NCBI GenBank assembly: GCA_025922945.1
Contig: JAICGW010000012.1
Span: 1 to 37,322 of the forward strand
Source: Acidimicrobiia bacterium
GTDB taxonomy: Bacteria; Actinomycetota; Acidimicrobiia; Spongiisociales; ZC4RG35
Direction: 5' to 3'
DNA: 37,322 nt
The position numbers and the translations under genes are program-made. Below, piece after piece: positions 24,547 to 31,669 of the stretch. Position 1 is the stretch's first letter. Each line of letters begins with the position of its first letter. The notes under the pieces are model-generated. The model saw only the letters and a list, made by a program, of their open reading frames with translations, was not told where the DNA came from and made no database searches.

Positions 24547-24924
24547 TTAGTCCTCGTCCTCGACGATGGCCACCAGCAGATCGCGCACCGAGACAATTCC
24601 TAGGAGGCTCTCGTTTTCCACCACCGGTAGATGCCGATAACCCGACTCGGCTAGCCACTGGGATGCCTCCCACACGTCAAAATCGGGCGAAAACGTGTCG
24701 GGATCCCGACTCATGAAGGATGAAACCGGAGTTGCGTCCAGGTCCGCTCCACCGGCCGCGGCTCTGACCAGGTCCCGCTCGGTGATCAGCCCGAGAAGCG
24801 TCCTCCCCTCGACCACCCCCAGCGAGCCGTGGCCGCGTTCGGTCATCGCCTTCGCTGCCTCGCGCAAAGAAGTTTGAGGCCCGCAGACTCGGGCCGAGTC
24901 CCCCACCAGATCGCGCAAGATCAT
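24547..24924 (-). CDS. Two-CBS-domain protein
   Basis: A 125-residue protein made almost entirely of a CBS pair (Bateman module): CBS1 about 5-60 (GHGSLGVVEGRTLLGLITERDLV) split as usual around the GxxT/SxRD motif, and CBS2 about 70-122 (RHLPVVENESLLGIVSVRDL). Such standalone modules bind adenosine nucleotides and regulate partner proteins or respond to energy state. It is followed 58 bp later by the MFS gene on the same strand. A terminator lies upstream, so this is likely the first gene of its transcript. The target protein is unknown. Confidence 0.9.
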   Translation of the reverse strand: MILRDLVGDSARVCGPQTSLREAAKAMTERGHGSLGVVEGRTLLGLITERDLVRAAAGGADLDATPVSSFMSRDPDTFSPDFDVWEASQWLAESGYRHLPVVENESLLGIVSVRDLLVAIVEDED

Positions 24925-24942
24925 CGTTTTGTGACGCTAACG

Positions 24943-24971
24943 AAAAAGCGCTCCCATCGGGAGCGCTTTTT
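24943..24971. terminator. Bidirectional intrinsic terminator
   Basis: Perfect 13-nt arms AAAAAGCGCTCCC (24943-24955) and GGGAGCGCTTTTT (24959-24971) enclose a 3-nt loop, giving a GC stem flanked by A5 and T5. It is 70 bp beyond the sigma-factor stop on the minus strand and should end that transcript before the CBS-domain gene. Confidence 0.95.
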
Positions 24972-24975
24972 ATCT

Positions 24976-25040
24976 CCTCCCCCAGCGAACGTAGTCAGCG
25001 TTGGGGGAGGTGGCGCCGAAGGCGCCGGAGGGGGGCCTCC
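24976..25040. repeat. Cluster of three GC-rich hairpins after the sigma gene
   Basis: Three consecutive stems fill the gap between the terminator and the sigma-factor stop. The first is CCTCCCCCAGCG with CGTTGGGGGAGG (24976-24987/24999-25010, one wobble), the second GGCGCC-GAA-GGCGCC (25012-25026), the third GGAGG-GGGG-CCTCC (25027-25040). The composition resembles REP/BIME-like intergenic elements. No transposase or RAYT gene is in the window. Confidence 0.75.
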
Positions 25041-26033
25041 TCAGATCAGGTCTTGTTCCCTGATCCCGAACGATGGATGGCGAAGCCGGCAAAGAGCAAG
25101 CTTCTCCAGCTGCCGAATTCGCTCCCTGGTGAGGTTGAACTCCTCACCGATCTCCTCCAGAGTGCGCGGCACTCCGTCGTAAAAGCCGTATCGAAGAGCA
25201 AGGATGCGACCCTCCCGCAGTGGCAGTCGCTCGATAGAGCGGCGCAGCGAGTCGGCGACGTCCATCTCTTCCGTGAGCTGTACCGGGTCGGCTGCGTCTT
25301 CGTCCTCGATGAAGTCGCCCAGCTGAGCGCCATCTTCACCGACCGGTTGCTCGAGCGAAACGGTATCCGCCACGCCCAAGGCCAGCTCGACCTTGTCGAC
25401 GGTTACGCCGGCCTCCTCGGCAATCTCCTCCGGGCGGGGATCGCGCCCCAGCTCAGCCTTGAGGCTGGCCTGCGCAGCCCGGACCGCAGCCAGGGTGTCG
25501 TGCAGGTGAACCGGAATGCGCACAGTTCGAGACTTGTCGGCGATGGCTCGAGTGATGGCCTGACGGATCCACCACGTGGCATATGTGGAAAACTTGAATC
25601 CCTTCCTCCAGTCGAATTTCTCGACGGCCCTGATCAAGCCGAGGTTGCCCTCCTGGATGAGGTCAAGAAAGTCGATGCCAGAGGTATTGGCGTAGCGGCG
25701 GGCGTTGGCGACGACCAAACGGAGGTTGGCAGTAAGGAAAGCATCCTTGGCCTCCCTTCCCTGTCGCTCTTTGCGTCGCAGCTCAAGCTCTTCTCGCTTG
25801 TCCTTGTAGTCGCCCCGACCGAGCCTGATTCCAGCTTCTTCGCCGGTTTCGATGCGCTGTGCGAGCTCGACCTCCTGCTCGGCGGTGAGCAGGTCGTACT
25901 CACCGATCGCAGTCAAATACTGCGAGACGAGGTCTGTGGTCAGGCGGCCTCGCTCATCGGTGAGCTTCGATTGCAAGCGCTCGCGGCGCGCCTTTTCGAT
26001 TGCGCGGTCGCGGGTCGACTCAGCGGTAGTCAT
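25041..26033 (-). CDS. RNA polymerase sigma factor, SigA/SigB (sigma-70 group 1/2) type
   Basis: A 330-residue primary-type sigma factor without the long acidic region 1.1. Region 1.2 is [20 protein letters not shown]. Regions 2.1-2.4 include [20 protein letters not shown] and [19 protein letters not shown], then [20 protein letters not shown] for -10 recognition. Region 3 follows, and region 4 contains [20 protein letters not shown] for -35 binding. The length resembles SigB or a short SigA. The ATG at 26033 is preferred over the TTG at 26051, because GGAGGA upstream then serves as ribosome site. It is terminated by the hairpin at 24943. Confidence 0.93.
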   Translation of the reverse strand: MTTAESTRDRAIEKARRERLQSKLTDERGRLTTDLVSQYLTAIGEYDLLTAEQEVELAQRIETGEEAGIRLGRGDYKDKREELELRRKERQGREAKDAFLTANLRLVVANARRYANTSGIDFLDLIQEGNLGLIRAVEKFDWRKGFKFSTYATWWIRQAITRAIADKSRTVRIPVHLHDTLAAVRAAQASLKAELGRDPRPEEIAEEAGVTVDKVELALGVADTVSLEQPVGEDGAQLGDFIEDEDAADPVQLTEEMDVADSLRRSIERLPLREGRILALRYGFYDGVPRTLEEIGEEFNLTRERIRQLEKLALCRLRHPSFGIREQDLI

Positions 26034-26103
26034 GTGCTCAGAATCCTCCAACGGGCGGTGGGGGCGCCCTCTTCCCTGGGTGTTCCACTATGACACAGAA
26101 CCC

Positions 26104-26128
26104 CGAATTTGTGAACCCCCCAAATTCG
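26104..26128. promoter_or_regulatory. Inverted repeat between sigma factor and DUF255 genes
   Basis: Perfect 8-bp arms CGAATTTG (26104-26111) and CAAATTCG (26121-26128) are separated by TGAACCCCC. It lies in the 210-bp divergent gap, about 70 bp upstream of the sigma start. A candidate operator for either gene; nothing in the window identifies the binding protein. Confidence 0.5.
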
Positions 26129-26231
26129 AAGGGAATAGGCGGTTGCCAACGCCAACAAAAACGCCTTTAAGGGTCGACTTTATTCCGAAACCAGGCCTTC
26201 TCGACCCCCCGAATCAACACCCCGACATAGC

Positions 26232-26237
26232 TAGGTT
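26232..26237 (+). promoter_or_regulatory. Predicted -10 box (TAGGTT) for a leaderless mRNA
   Basis: TAGGTT ends exactly 6 nt before the GTG at 26244. The same hexamer is found at 35267-35272 before hflX (9 nt to ATG) and at 36637-36642 before the last gene (4 nt to an ATG). No Shine-Dalgarno sequence is present, and the spacing selects GTG 26244 as the start. Confidence 0.5.
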
Positions 26238-26243
26238 GCAAAG

Positions 26244-28217
26244 GTGAACCGGCTCGCCCATTCGACTTCGCCTTACCTTCTCCAACACGCCGAGAACCCC
26301 GTCGAATGGTACGAATGGGGGGAAGAGGCTTTCGCCGACGCGAAGGACCGCGATGTTCCGGTGCTCCTATCTGTGGGATATTCGGCATGTCACTGGTGCC
26401 ATGTCATGGCCCATGAGTCCTTTGAGGACGCCCTCACCGCCCAGGAAATGAATGCCTCATTTGTAAATATCAAAGTTGACCGTGAAGAACGACCCGATGT
26501 CGATGCCGTCTATATGGAGGCAGTCCAAGCCATGACCGGTCAGGGAGGGTGGCCGATGACGGTCTGGCTGACGCCGGAGGGTGTCCCGTTTTATGCGGGT
26601 ACGTATTTCCCCAAGGACGACCGTGGCGGGATGCCTTCGTTCCGGCGAGTGATGAGGGCGATCTCAGAGGCATGGTCCGACAACCGTGAGGAGGTAGAAG
26701 CTCAAGCCAACCGTATCGGCCAGGCACTGTCCACCGACCTCTCGACTCAGGACGACCTTGCCACCCCGAGCGACGTAGAAGCCGCCTTTAAGTCCATCGC
26801 CTCAACCTTTGATAGCGGCTTCGGAGGATTCGGCGGCGCCCCCAAATTTCCTCAACAACCTCTCCTCGAATTCCTCTTGCGAATTACACCGGGCAATCCC
26901 GAGGCCGGCGAGATGTTGGCGGCGACGCTCACCTCGATGTCGAAAGGGGGCATCTATGACCAGATTGGCGGAGGCTTCGCACGGTATTCGGTCGATCGCT
27001 CATGGACGGTCCCCCATTTCGAGAAGATGCTTTACGACAACGCCCAACTCGTTCGTCTCTACATGTGGACGGGCATTGAGCTCGATCGACCAGACCTGAT
27101 AGATGTCGCTCGCGAGACGATCGCCTACCTGCTTCGAGACCTCCGACACTCTGGAGGCGGCTTCTTCTCCGCCGAGGACGCCGACTCCGAAGGAGTTGAG
27201 GGAAAGTTCTACGTCTGGAGTCTGGACGAGCTCGAAGAGGTCTGTGGGGAAGATGCGCCGGCCGCGATCGACGCCTGGGGGGTAACCCGCGCCGGGAACT
27301 TCGAGGGCCAAAACATCCTCGTTCGTTCGCCCCGCTGGTCACGCTCCCCTGCCCTCGAGCGCTGCCGGCAGGCGCTGCTCGAGCGAAGATCCCACCGCAT
27401 CCGACCCGGGCTCGACGACAAGGTCTTGGCCGGTTGGAACGGATTGGCGATCAGAGCCCTCGCCGAGGCCGGGGCCGCTCTCGATGAGCCCTCCTTTCTC
27501 GAGGCGGCGGCCCAGGCGGCAGACTTCGTTCTCCGCAATCTGGTGTCGGAAGGTGACCGACAAGGGCTCCTCCGCACTTGGGCCAAGGGGAGACCCGGCC
27601 AGACACCCGGGTTCCTCGAGGACTACGGCGCTCTGGGAATCGGTCTCTTGTCCCTCTACGCAGCCACCGGCGAGGTTCGCTGGTTTCGAGAGGCGGCGTG
27701 GATCATTCGTCAGATTCCGGAACGGTTCGCCGGCGATGACGGCGCGATGTTCACCTCCGAGTCCGACGAACTGATCAAACGACCGCGCGACTTCTTCGAT
27801 AACCCGCTTCCCTCGGGGAACTCGCTGGCAGCCGAGGCGATGCTGATGCTCGCCCTCTACACCGGCGACGGTGAATTGCGGGATCGAGCCGAGGCCAACC
27901 TGGCGGCGGTCACACCCGTGTTGTCGAGGTACCCCAGCGGTGCCGGCCACGCGCTGGCGGTGATAGCGAGCATCCACTCCGGCACCCGGGAACTCGCCAT
28001 CGTCGGATCCGATCGAGGCCCGATGGTGGATGTGTTCTGGTCGCGTTATCGACCGCACATCGTCCTAGCCCAGAGTGAGACTGCTCTCGATGAGGTGCCA
28101 CTGCTGGTCGGGCGCCAGGGTGAACCGGGAGGACTCGGCTATGTATGTTCAGGGATGGTTTGCCTGGCCCCGACGAACTCGCCAGCAGCACTGAGATCTC
28201 TGCTCGACAACACCTGA
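26244..28217 (+). CDS. DUF255 thioredoxin-domain protein (YyaL/SPATA20 family)
   Basis: A 657-residue cytoplasmic protein with an N-terminal thioredoxin-like DUF255 domain (1-165), starting [19 protein letters not shown]. It has the redox motif Cys49-His-Trp-Cys52 in [18 protein letters not shown]. The rest is an alpha/alpha-barrel like six-hairpin glycosidases or epimerases (for example the segments [20 protein letters not shown] and [15 protein letters not shown]). This architecture is universal from bacteria to human SPATA20, but its biochemical function is not settled. Length matches the family. The GTG start has a leaderless -10 box. The 3' end overlaps the convergent ctaA-like gene by 79 nt. 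Confidence 0.92.
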   Translation: MNRLAHSTSPYLLQHAENPVEWYEWGEEAFADAKDRDVPVLLSVGYSACHWCHVMAHESFEDALTAQEMNASFVNIKVDREERPDVDAVYMEAVQAMTGQGGWPMTVWLTPEGVPFYAGTYFPKDDRGGMPSFRRVMRAISEAWSDNREEVEAQANRIGQALSTDLSTQDDLATPSDVEAAFKSIASTFDSGFGGFGGAPKFPQQPLLEFLLRITPGNPEAGEMLAATLTSMSKGGIYDQIGGGFARYSVDRSWTVPHFEKMLYDNAQLVRLYMWTGIELDRPDLIDVARETIAYLLRDLRHSGGGFFSAEDADSEGVEGKFYVWSLDELEEVCGEDAPAAIDAWGVTRAGNFEGQNILVRSPRWSRSPALERCRQALLERRSHRIRPGLDDKVLAGWNGLAIRALAEAGAALDEPSFLEAAAQAADFVLRNLVSEGDRQGLLRTWAKGRPGQTPGFLEDYGALGIGLLSLYAATGEVRWFREAAWIIRQIPERFAGDDGAMFTSESDELIKRPRDFFDNPLPSGNSLAAEAMLMLALYTGDGELRDRAEANLAAVTPVLSRYPSGAGHALAVIASIHSGTRELAIVGSDRGPMVDVFWSRYRPHIVLAQSETALDEVPLLVGRQGEPGGLGYVCSGMVCLAPTNSPAALRSLLDNT

Positions 28218-29050
28218 GCCGCGAGCCACACATACGTGATCCAGATCAGGTCGGCTGCGAGGAGATGGAGCAGCTGAAGCCAGAGGGGGGTGCCGAGGCG
28301 GATGTTGAGCAAGCCGATCATCAACTGGGCTGCGGTCAGGCCCACCAACAAGCGCCAGGCACTGGTACTGGGAAGTGATCGACCCCGGATGGCGAACGCG
28401 GCCGCCGCGATCACCACAACCGCGAGCACCGGATGGACAATCCGGAGTTCGGTGAGAAAGTGGACGGTCGCGAGAAGGGCCGGCCCATCGGTAGGAAATA
28501 GCGTGTCGGCGAGGGCGGTCACGGCGCCGGTGGCCGAGATCGCAACCAATGCGGCGCCACCTGCCAATACCCAACGCCGAGTTGGCCCCCGCCTCCCGAG
28601 GGGCCCTCCTCCGGACAGGTGCCATATGGTCAGGGTTAAAGCAGCAAGCAGGAACAAGGTGTTGACGAGGTGGACGGGTACCGCCACCGCCCGGGCGATC
28701 GAGTCATCGCGACCCACCCACTCGTAGAGCACGATGGCGGCGCCGATCAGTGCTTCGAGCAAGATCGCTCCCACCGCCAGGGCCGCCGTCCTCCGCGCTC
28801 GATGTCCCTTGGCCGTCTGACTGCGAACCACCACTGCGACGGCTACCACGCCGGCTAGGGCGAGGCCGCTAGCGGCCCGATGAGCGAACTCGATCGCAGT
28901 CGCGCCCTGCAGCCGGGGAACAACTACTCCGGCACACGTCGGCCAGGACCTTCCACAACCGGCCCCGGAGTGAGTGGCCCGCACCAGTGCCCCGAGCAGG
29001 ATGGTCAGGACATTCCAGCCAAGGACGATCCGCACCCAACGAACGAGCAT
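28139..29050 (-). CDS. ctaA: CtaA/COX15-type heme A synthase
   Basis: A 303-residue eight-helix membrane protein predicted to convert heme O to heme A for aa3-type cytochrome oxidase. Conserved features are the extracellular cysteine pair Cys32/Cys39 ([13 protein letters not shown]) with Glu54 and His57 ([10 protein letters not shown]). The further heme-ligand histidines lie in [21 protein letters not shown] and [11 protein letters not shown]. The spacing is as in B. subtilis CtaA. No cytochrome oxidase or ctaB gene is in the window. It overlaps the DUF255 gene's end by 79 nt, an unusually long convergent overlap carrying its non-conserved C-terminal tail. The divergent PLP-enzyme gene starts 38 bp away. 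Confidence 0.92.
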   Translation of the reverse strand: MLVRWVRIVLGWNVLTILLGALVRATHSGAGCGRSWPTCAGVVVPRLQGATAIEFAHRAASGLALAGVVAVAVVVRSQTAKGHRARRTAALAVGAILLEALIGAAIVLYEWVGRDDSIARAVAVPVHLVNTLFLLAALTLTIWHLSGGGPLGRRGPTRRWVLAGGAALVAISATGAVTALADTLFPTDGPALLATVHFLTELRIVHPVLAVVVIAAAAFAIRGRSLPSTSAWRLLVGLTAAQLMIGLLNIRLGTPLWLQLLHLLAADLIWITYVWLAAQVLSSRDLSAAGEFVGARQTIPEHT

Positions 29051-29087
29051 TTTCAGAGGTTACGGGTCTCCCATAAGCTGGCAATCG

Positions 29088-30041
29088 ATGCAGATTTACG
29101 AAAGCATCCTCGGGATCGTCGGCAATACCCCGTTGGTGAGGCTGAGTCGGATCCATCCCCGCGGCAACCTGGTAGCGAAGGTCGAAGCCGTCAATCCGGG
29201 CGGGTCGGTCAAAGAAAGAATCGCCGTCGAAATGATCGACCAGGCAGAGGCCAACGGCCAACTTGCACGGGGAGGGACGATCGTCGAGCCAACCTCAGGT
29301 AACACGGGTGTGGGACTCGCTCTGGTGGGAGCAGTGCGGGGATACCGGGTGATCTGCACCGTCCCTGACAAGGTTTCGAAGGAAAAGATCGACCTTTTGC
29401 GAGCGTATGGGGTCGAGGTCGTAATCACCCCTACCGAGCTATTGCCAGACCACCCCGATTCTTATTACGCGGTCGCTCGTCGACTCGCCGAAGAGATACC
29501 CGGCGCCTACCACCCCGATCAGTACTCCAATCCGAGCAATCCGCACGCCCACTACCAGTCAACCGGACCTGAGATCTGGAACCAGACCGAGGGCACGGTC
29601 GGAGCCTTCGTGGCCGGCGTGGGCACCGGTGGCACTATCTCGGGCACCGCCCGCTATCTCAAAGAGAAGAATCCGGATGTGTTGGTGGTCGGAGCCGATC
29701 CGACCGGAAGCATCTACACCGCCCCGAATTCCGAATCGGTTCATCAATACCAGGTCGAGGGCGTCGGGGAAGACTTCTATCCGAAGACGGTCGATCTTGA
29801 AATCATCGATCGCTTCATCATGGTCGATGATGCCCAATCGTTCGCGATGACTCGGCGCCTCGCCCGCGAGGAAGGACTCCTCGGAGGTGGGTCGTGCGGA
29901 ATGGCCGTGGAGGCAGCGGTGCAGGTTGCTACCGAGGAACCGAGCCGCCTGGTCGTCGTGGTGATCCCTGACTCAGGACGCGGCTATCTGTCCAAGGTTT
30001 TCAACGACGAATGGATGCGGGCGCACGGGTTCGAGGGCTGA
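29088..30041 (+). CDS. Cystathionine beta-synthase-type PLP enzyme (catalytic domain only)
   Basis: A 317-residue fold-type II PLP enzyme of the cysteine synthase/cystathionine beta-synthase family. The PLP lysine is Lys42 (NPGGSVKERI), the substrate loop is TSGNTG (69-74), and the phosphate cup is GVGTGGTISGTA. Segments such as NPSNPHAHYQSTGPEIW, EGVGEDFYP and the ending DSGRGYLSKVFNDEWM look more like cystathionine beta-synthase than CysK. The C-terminal CBS pair of actinobacterial Cbs is absent; the protein ends right after the catalytic domain. No cystathionine gamma-lyase gene follows. The ATG at 29088 has TAAGCT eight bases upstream; a longer upstream reading overlaps ctaA and is rejected. 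Confidence 0.88.
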   Translation: MQIYESILGIVGNTPLVRLSRIHPRGNLVAKVEAVNPGGSVKERIAVEMIDQAEANGQLARGGTIVEPTSGNTGVGLALVGAVRGYRVICTVPDKVSKEKIDLLRAYGVEVVITPTELLPDHPDSYYAVARRLAEEIPGAYHPDQYSNPSNPHAHYQSTGPEIWNQTEGTVGAFVAGVGTGGTISGTARYLKEKNPDVLVVGADPTGSIYTAPNSESVHQYQVEGVGEDFYPKTVDLEIIDRFIMVDDAQSFAMTRRLAREEGLLGGGSCGMAVEAAVQVATEEPSRLVVVVIPDSGRGYLSKVFNDEWMRAHGFEG

Positions 30042-30122
30042 TCCAACCAACGTCGTCATTCCCCCTCCCCGCCTCCGGCGGTACTCCCCCCTTCGGGGGG
30101 AGAAACGACCAGCTTTGTTCCT

Positions 30123-30148
30123 CCGCAGGGAAATCGCTGCGGTTTATT
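30123..30148 (+). terminator. Probable terminator of the cystathionine synthase-type gene
   Basis: CCGCAG (30123-30128) and CTGCGG (30137-30142) form a 6-bp stem with an 8-nt loop, followed by TTTATT. It lies 80 bp after the stop at 30041, downstream of a C6/G5 hairpin with a TTCG tetraloop at 30084-30102. Short stem and T-tract make it a moderate candidate. Confidence 0.5.
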
Positions 30149-30195
30149 CGAATTCGTGACAGAATCACCTCACCAGAGAAAGGAGGTGGTCCGCA

Positions 30196-30237
30196 TTGGG
30201 TAAAGCTTTTGGGACTCTGGAGGTGGCCGAGCGCTGA
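30196..30237 (+). CDS. Candidate 13-codon leader ORF inside the structured RNA
   Basis: TTG at 30196 opens MGKAFGTLEVAER and ends at TGA 30235-30237. It is preceded by AGAAAGGAGGTG (30177-30188), complementary over 12 nt to the bacterial 16S rRNA 3' end, at a 7-nt distance. The last two bases of TGA form the base of the 10-bp stem at 30236-30264, so a terminating ribosome would sit on that hairpin. This fits a leader peptide that governs folding, but translation is unproven. Reading through the TGA continues to TAG at 30351; codon use there does not look protein-coding. Confidence 0.35.
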   Translation: MGKAFGTLEVAER

Positions 30238-30381
30238 GCGGCGCTGGCCGTTAAAGCGCCGCTCTCCCGGCTAGCGGGAGCAGGTGGCGACTCCAAACTC
30301 GGACCACCGGGCTTTGGGATCTGTGAGTTCGGTCCCCTCGCAGCGGCTGTTTAGCCGAAGTGTTCCAAGGTCATGGATTAT

Positions 30382-30416
30382 GAAGTAAGGCTTCGGGCTA
30401 ACCGGGGCCTTACTTC
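30382..30416. terminator. Bidirectional terminator hairpin
   Basis: Perfect 10-bp arms GAAGTAAGGC (30382-30391) and GCCTTACTTC (30407-30416) enclose a loop that itself contains CGG/CCG. TATTT follows on the plus strand and ATAAT on the minus strand. It ends the putative RNA from the left and the anti-sigma gene from the right, whose stop is 4 bp away. Confidence 0.85.
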
Positions 30417-30419
30417 TAT

Positions 30420-31043
30420 TTAGGCGGTGTCGAAGTAGGTGTCCGACGAAGGCCCGGAATCGCCATCGACCGATTCCAAAGTGATCCACAGGCGGGGAAA
30501 GTCCGCCCGCCGGACTCCGACGCTGGCGTTGATCACCCCATCGCCCCGGAAAGTTCCGGCCGACACGTGACGACCGTCGACAGATGTCAGCCAGATTTCG
30601 TAGTAATGACCCGGTGGCACGGGCTCGATTCCCTCCACCTCAATTCGGAGGCGAGTCCCTTCCGCATCGTTCCACCCTGCCACGAAAGCAGAGGCGGTCG
30701 CCCCACTCCCAACTCCCTTGAGGTCGAACTCCCAGTCAGCCGGTGTGGAGACCAGGAGAAATCCGGCCATAAGTAGCGCCCCCAGGCCGGCAGTGATCGG
30801 AAGGAAGACGCGAGGGCTGATTTGACGTCGCGGCTGGCTAACCGCCGCTCGGCCCAGCGAGGCAATGCGCTCGGCTAGATCGGGAGGAGGTTCTTCCCAC
30901 AACGAAGGTTCCCGCAGGGTTTCCCGAATGCGGACCAGCGCCACCTGCTCCGCCCGGCAATCCGAACACCCCCCCAGGTGGCTCTCGAGCTCGGACGATC
31001 GGTCGCCTTCCAGCATCGCCACGCGGGCTTGCTCGCAATTCAT
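30420..31043 (-). CDS. RskA-type anti-sigma factor with zinc-finger N-terminus
   Basis: A 207-residue membrane anti-sigma factor. The cytoplasmic N-terminus carries the ZAS motif His22-x3-Cys26-x2-Cys29 (HLGGCSDC) with Cys3 upstream. One membrane helix spans about 79-99 (VFLPITAGLGALLMAGFLLV). The outer part matches the RskA C-terminal domain (EGIEPVPPGHYYEIWLTSVD and AGTFRGDGVINASVGV). It should hold the ECF sigma factor encoded immediately upstream until an extracytoplasmic signal triggers proteolysis. The genes overlap by 4 nt (ATGA), implying coupled synthesis. The end abuts the terminator at 30382-30416. Confidence 0.9.
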   Translation of the reverse strand: MNCEQARVAMLEGDRSSELESHLGGCSDCRAEQVALVRIRETLREPSLWEEPPPDLAERIASLGRAAVSQPRRQISPRVFLPITAGLGALLMAGFLLVSTPADWEFDLKGVGSGATASAFVAGWNDAEGTRLRIEVEGIEPVPPGHYYEIWLTSVDGRHVSAGTFRGDGVINASVGVRRADFPRLWITLESVDGDSGPSSDTYFDTA

Positions 31044-31588
31044 GCCGTCGCCTCGCGCAAGTGCGCCAAGAGCACCGCGAGACGGCGGTGGGCTCGATGG
31101 GCACGGCTTTTCACGGTCCCAAGCGGGATCCCGAGCTGGCGCGCCGTTTCCTCCTGGGTGAACCCGTGCAGAAACGTCAGCTTCACGACTTGGCGCTCGT
31201 CTGCTCCCAACCTGTCAATTGCTCTCCGTACCTCCCATGCCTCCCACATTCCTTCAAACGAGGGGGGCAAGGCAACGATCTCGGGCTCGTCGATCCGGTT
31301 GGCACGGTGGCGCCGCTCCTTGCGATATACGTCGACGGCAGCCCGGCGAGCGATCGCATATAGCCAGGGGGCGGGCTCTCGTGAGAGGTCGAAAGTCGAG
31401 GCTGCCCGCCAGGCCTGGATAAAAGCCTGTTGGGTGGCGTCCTCGGCCAGCATCCTGTCGCCGAGTGCTCTGTAACAAACCGTAAATACCGCCCTTCCAA
31501 ATTGCTCATAGAGGGGACCGATAGCCGAAGCGTCGCCGCTGACAAGCCGGCGCATTATTCGGATCGACTCCAATTCAGGCTCCATCAT
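31040..31588 (-). CDS. ECF-family RNA polymerase sigma factor
   Basis: A 182-residue sigma factor with only regions 2 and 4. Region 2 (about 12-85) includes AEDATQQAFIQAWRAASTFD and the -10-reading segment WLYAIARRAAVDVYRKERR. Region 4 (about 118-172) includes FLHGFTQEETARQLGIPLGT and VKSRAHRAHRRL for -35 binding. It is paired with the RskA-like anti-sigma factor through a 4-nt overlap, resembling SigK- or SigL-type systems. Two ATGs are in tandem (31588 and 31585). Autoregulation is usual for this class. The stress sensed is unknown. Confidence 0.92.
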   Translation of the reverse strand: MMEPELESIRIMRRLVSGDASAIGPLYEQFGRAVFTVCYRALGDRMLAEDATQQAFIQAWRAASTFDLSREPAPWLYAIARRAAVDVYRKERRHRANRIDEPEIVALPPSFEGMWEAWEVRRAIDRLGADERQVVKLTFLHGFTQEETARQLGIPLGTVKSRAHRAHRRLAVLLAHLREATA

Positions 31589-31669
31589 GTCGACCGGACC
31601 GTCCGACTCCCCACGCGTTTCTTCCCCGGACGCACCTGCACACCCTACGCAGCTAGGGCGACGAAAGGT

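Larger units (their letters stand above)
30042..30419. other. 378-bp gap without a normal protein gene
   Basis: The first part (30042-30148) holds two hairpins after the PLP-enzyme gene: a C-rich stem with a UUCG loop (about 30084-30102) and CCGCAG/CTGCGG followed by TTTATT. The rest (about 30160-30420) is the putative structured RNA with its leader ORF and terminator, annotated separately. No tRNA or rRNA could be confirmed. Confidence 0.7.
30160..30420 (+). ncRNA. Putative structured RNA (riboswitch-like or regulatory), no family recognised
   Basis: About 260 nt of dense secondary structure. In order: CACCTC (30166-30171) can pair GAGGTG (30183-30188); GGTGGTCCG (30185-30193) can alternatively pair CGGACCACC (30300-30308), so the two foldings exclude each other. 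A perfect 10-bp stem is at 30236-30245/30255-30264, immediately followed by TCCCG/CGGGA (30265-30279). CTGTGAG/CTCGCAG (30321-30327/30337-30343) has a loop holding GTCCC, complementary to GGGAC at 30211-30215, a possible pseudoknot. CGGCT-GTTT-AGCCG follows at 30344-30357, then the terminator. It does not match tmRNA, RNase P, SRP or common riboswitch motifs that I know. The strand is assigned from the leader ORF and terminator. No same-strand gene lies downstream, which favours an independent small RNA over a cis-riboswitch. Confidence 0.5.

Noticed and set aside
25053-26093. 346-codon frame antisense to the sigma factor
   Set aside because: Sigma regions 1.2-4 are intact on the minus strand.
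28974-29087. Upstream start for the cystathionine synthase-type gene
   Set aside because: The extra residues overlap ctaA in antisense, and the family begins at the ATG 29088.
30211-30310. Class II tRNA-like or selenocysteine tRNA gene
   Set aside because: TGGCCGAGC and a variable-arm-like stem resemble tRNA-Ser, but there is no T arm with TTCGA, no closing acceptor stem of 7-8 bp at the right distance, and the would-be anticodon loop is 9 nt.
30196-30353. Selenoprotein read through the TGA at 30235 with the following stem as SECIS
   Set aside because: Codon use after the TGA is not protein-like, the loop is closer to the TGA than in known bacterial SECIS elements, no sel gene is in the window and no family matches.
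31589-31669. ECF-type autoregulated promoter (GGAA..GTC) before the sigma gene
   Set aside because: GGGGAAGAA and GGTC can be found in the GC-rich upstream sequence, but the spacing is not distinctive enough to call.
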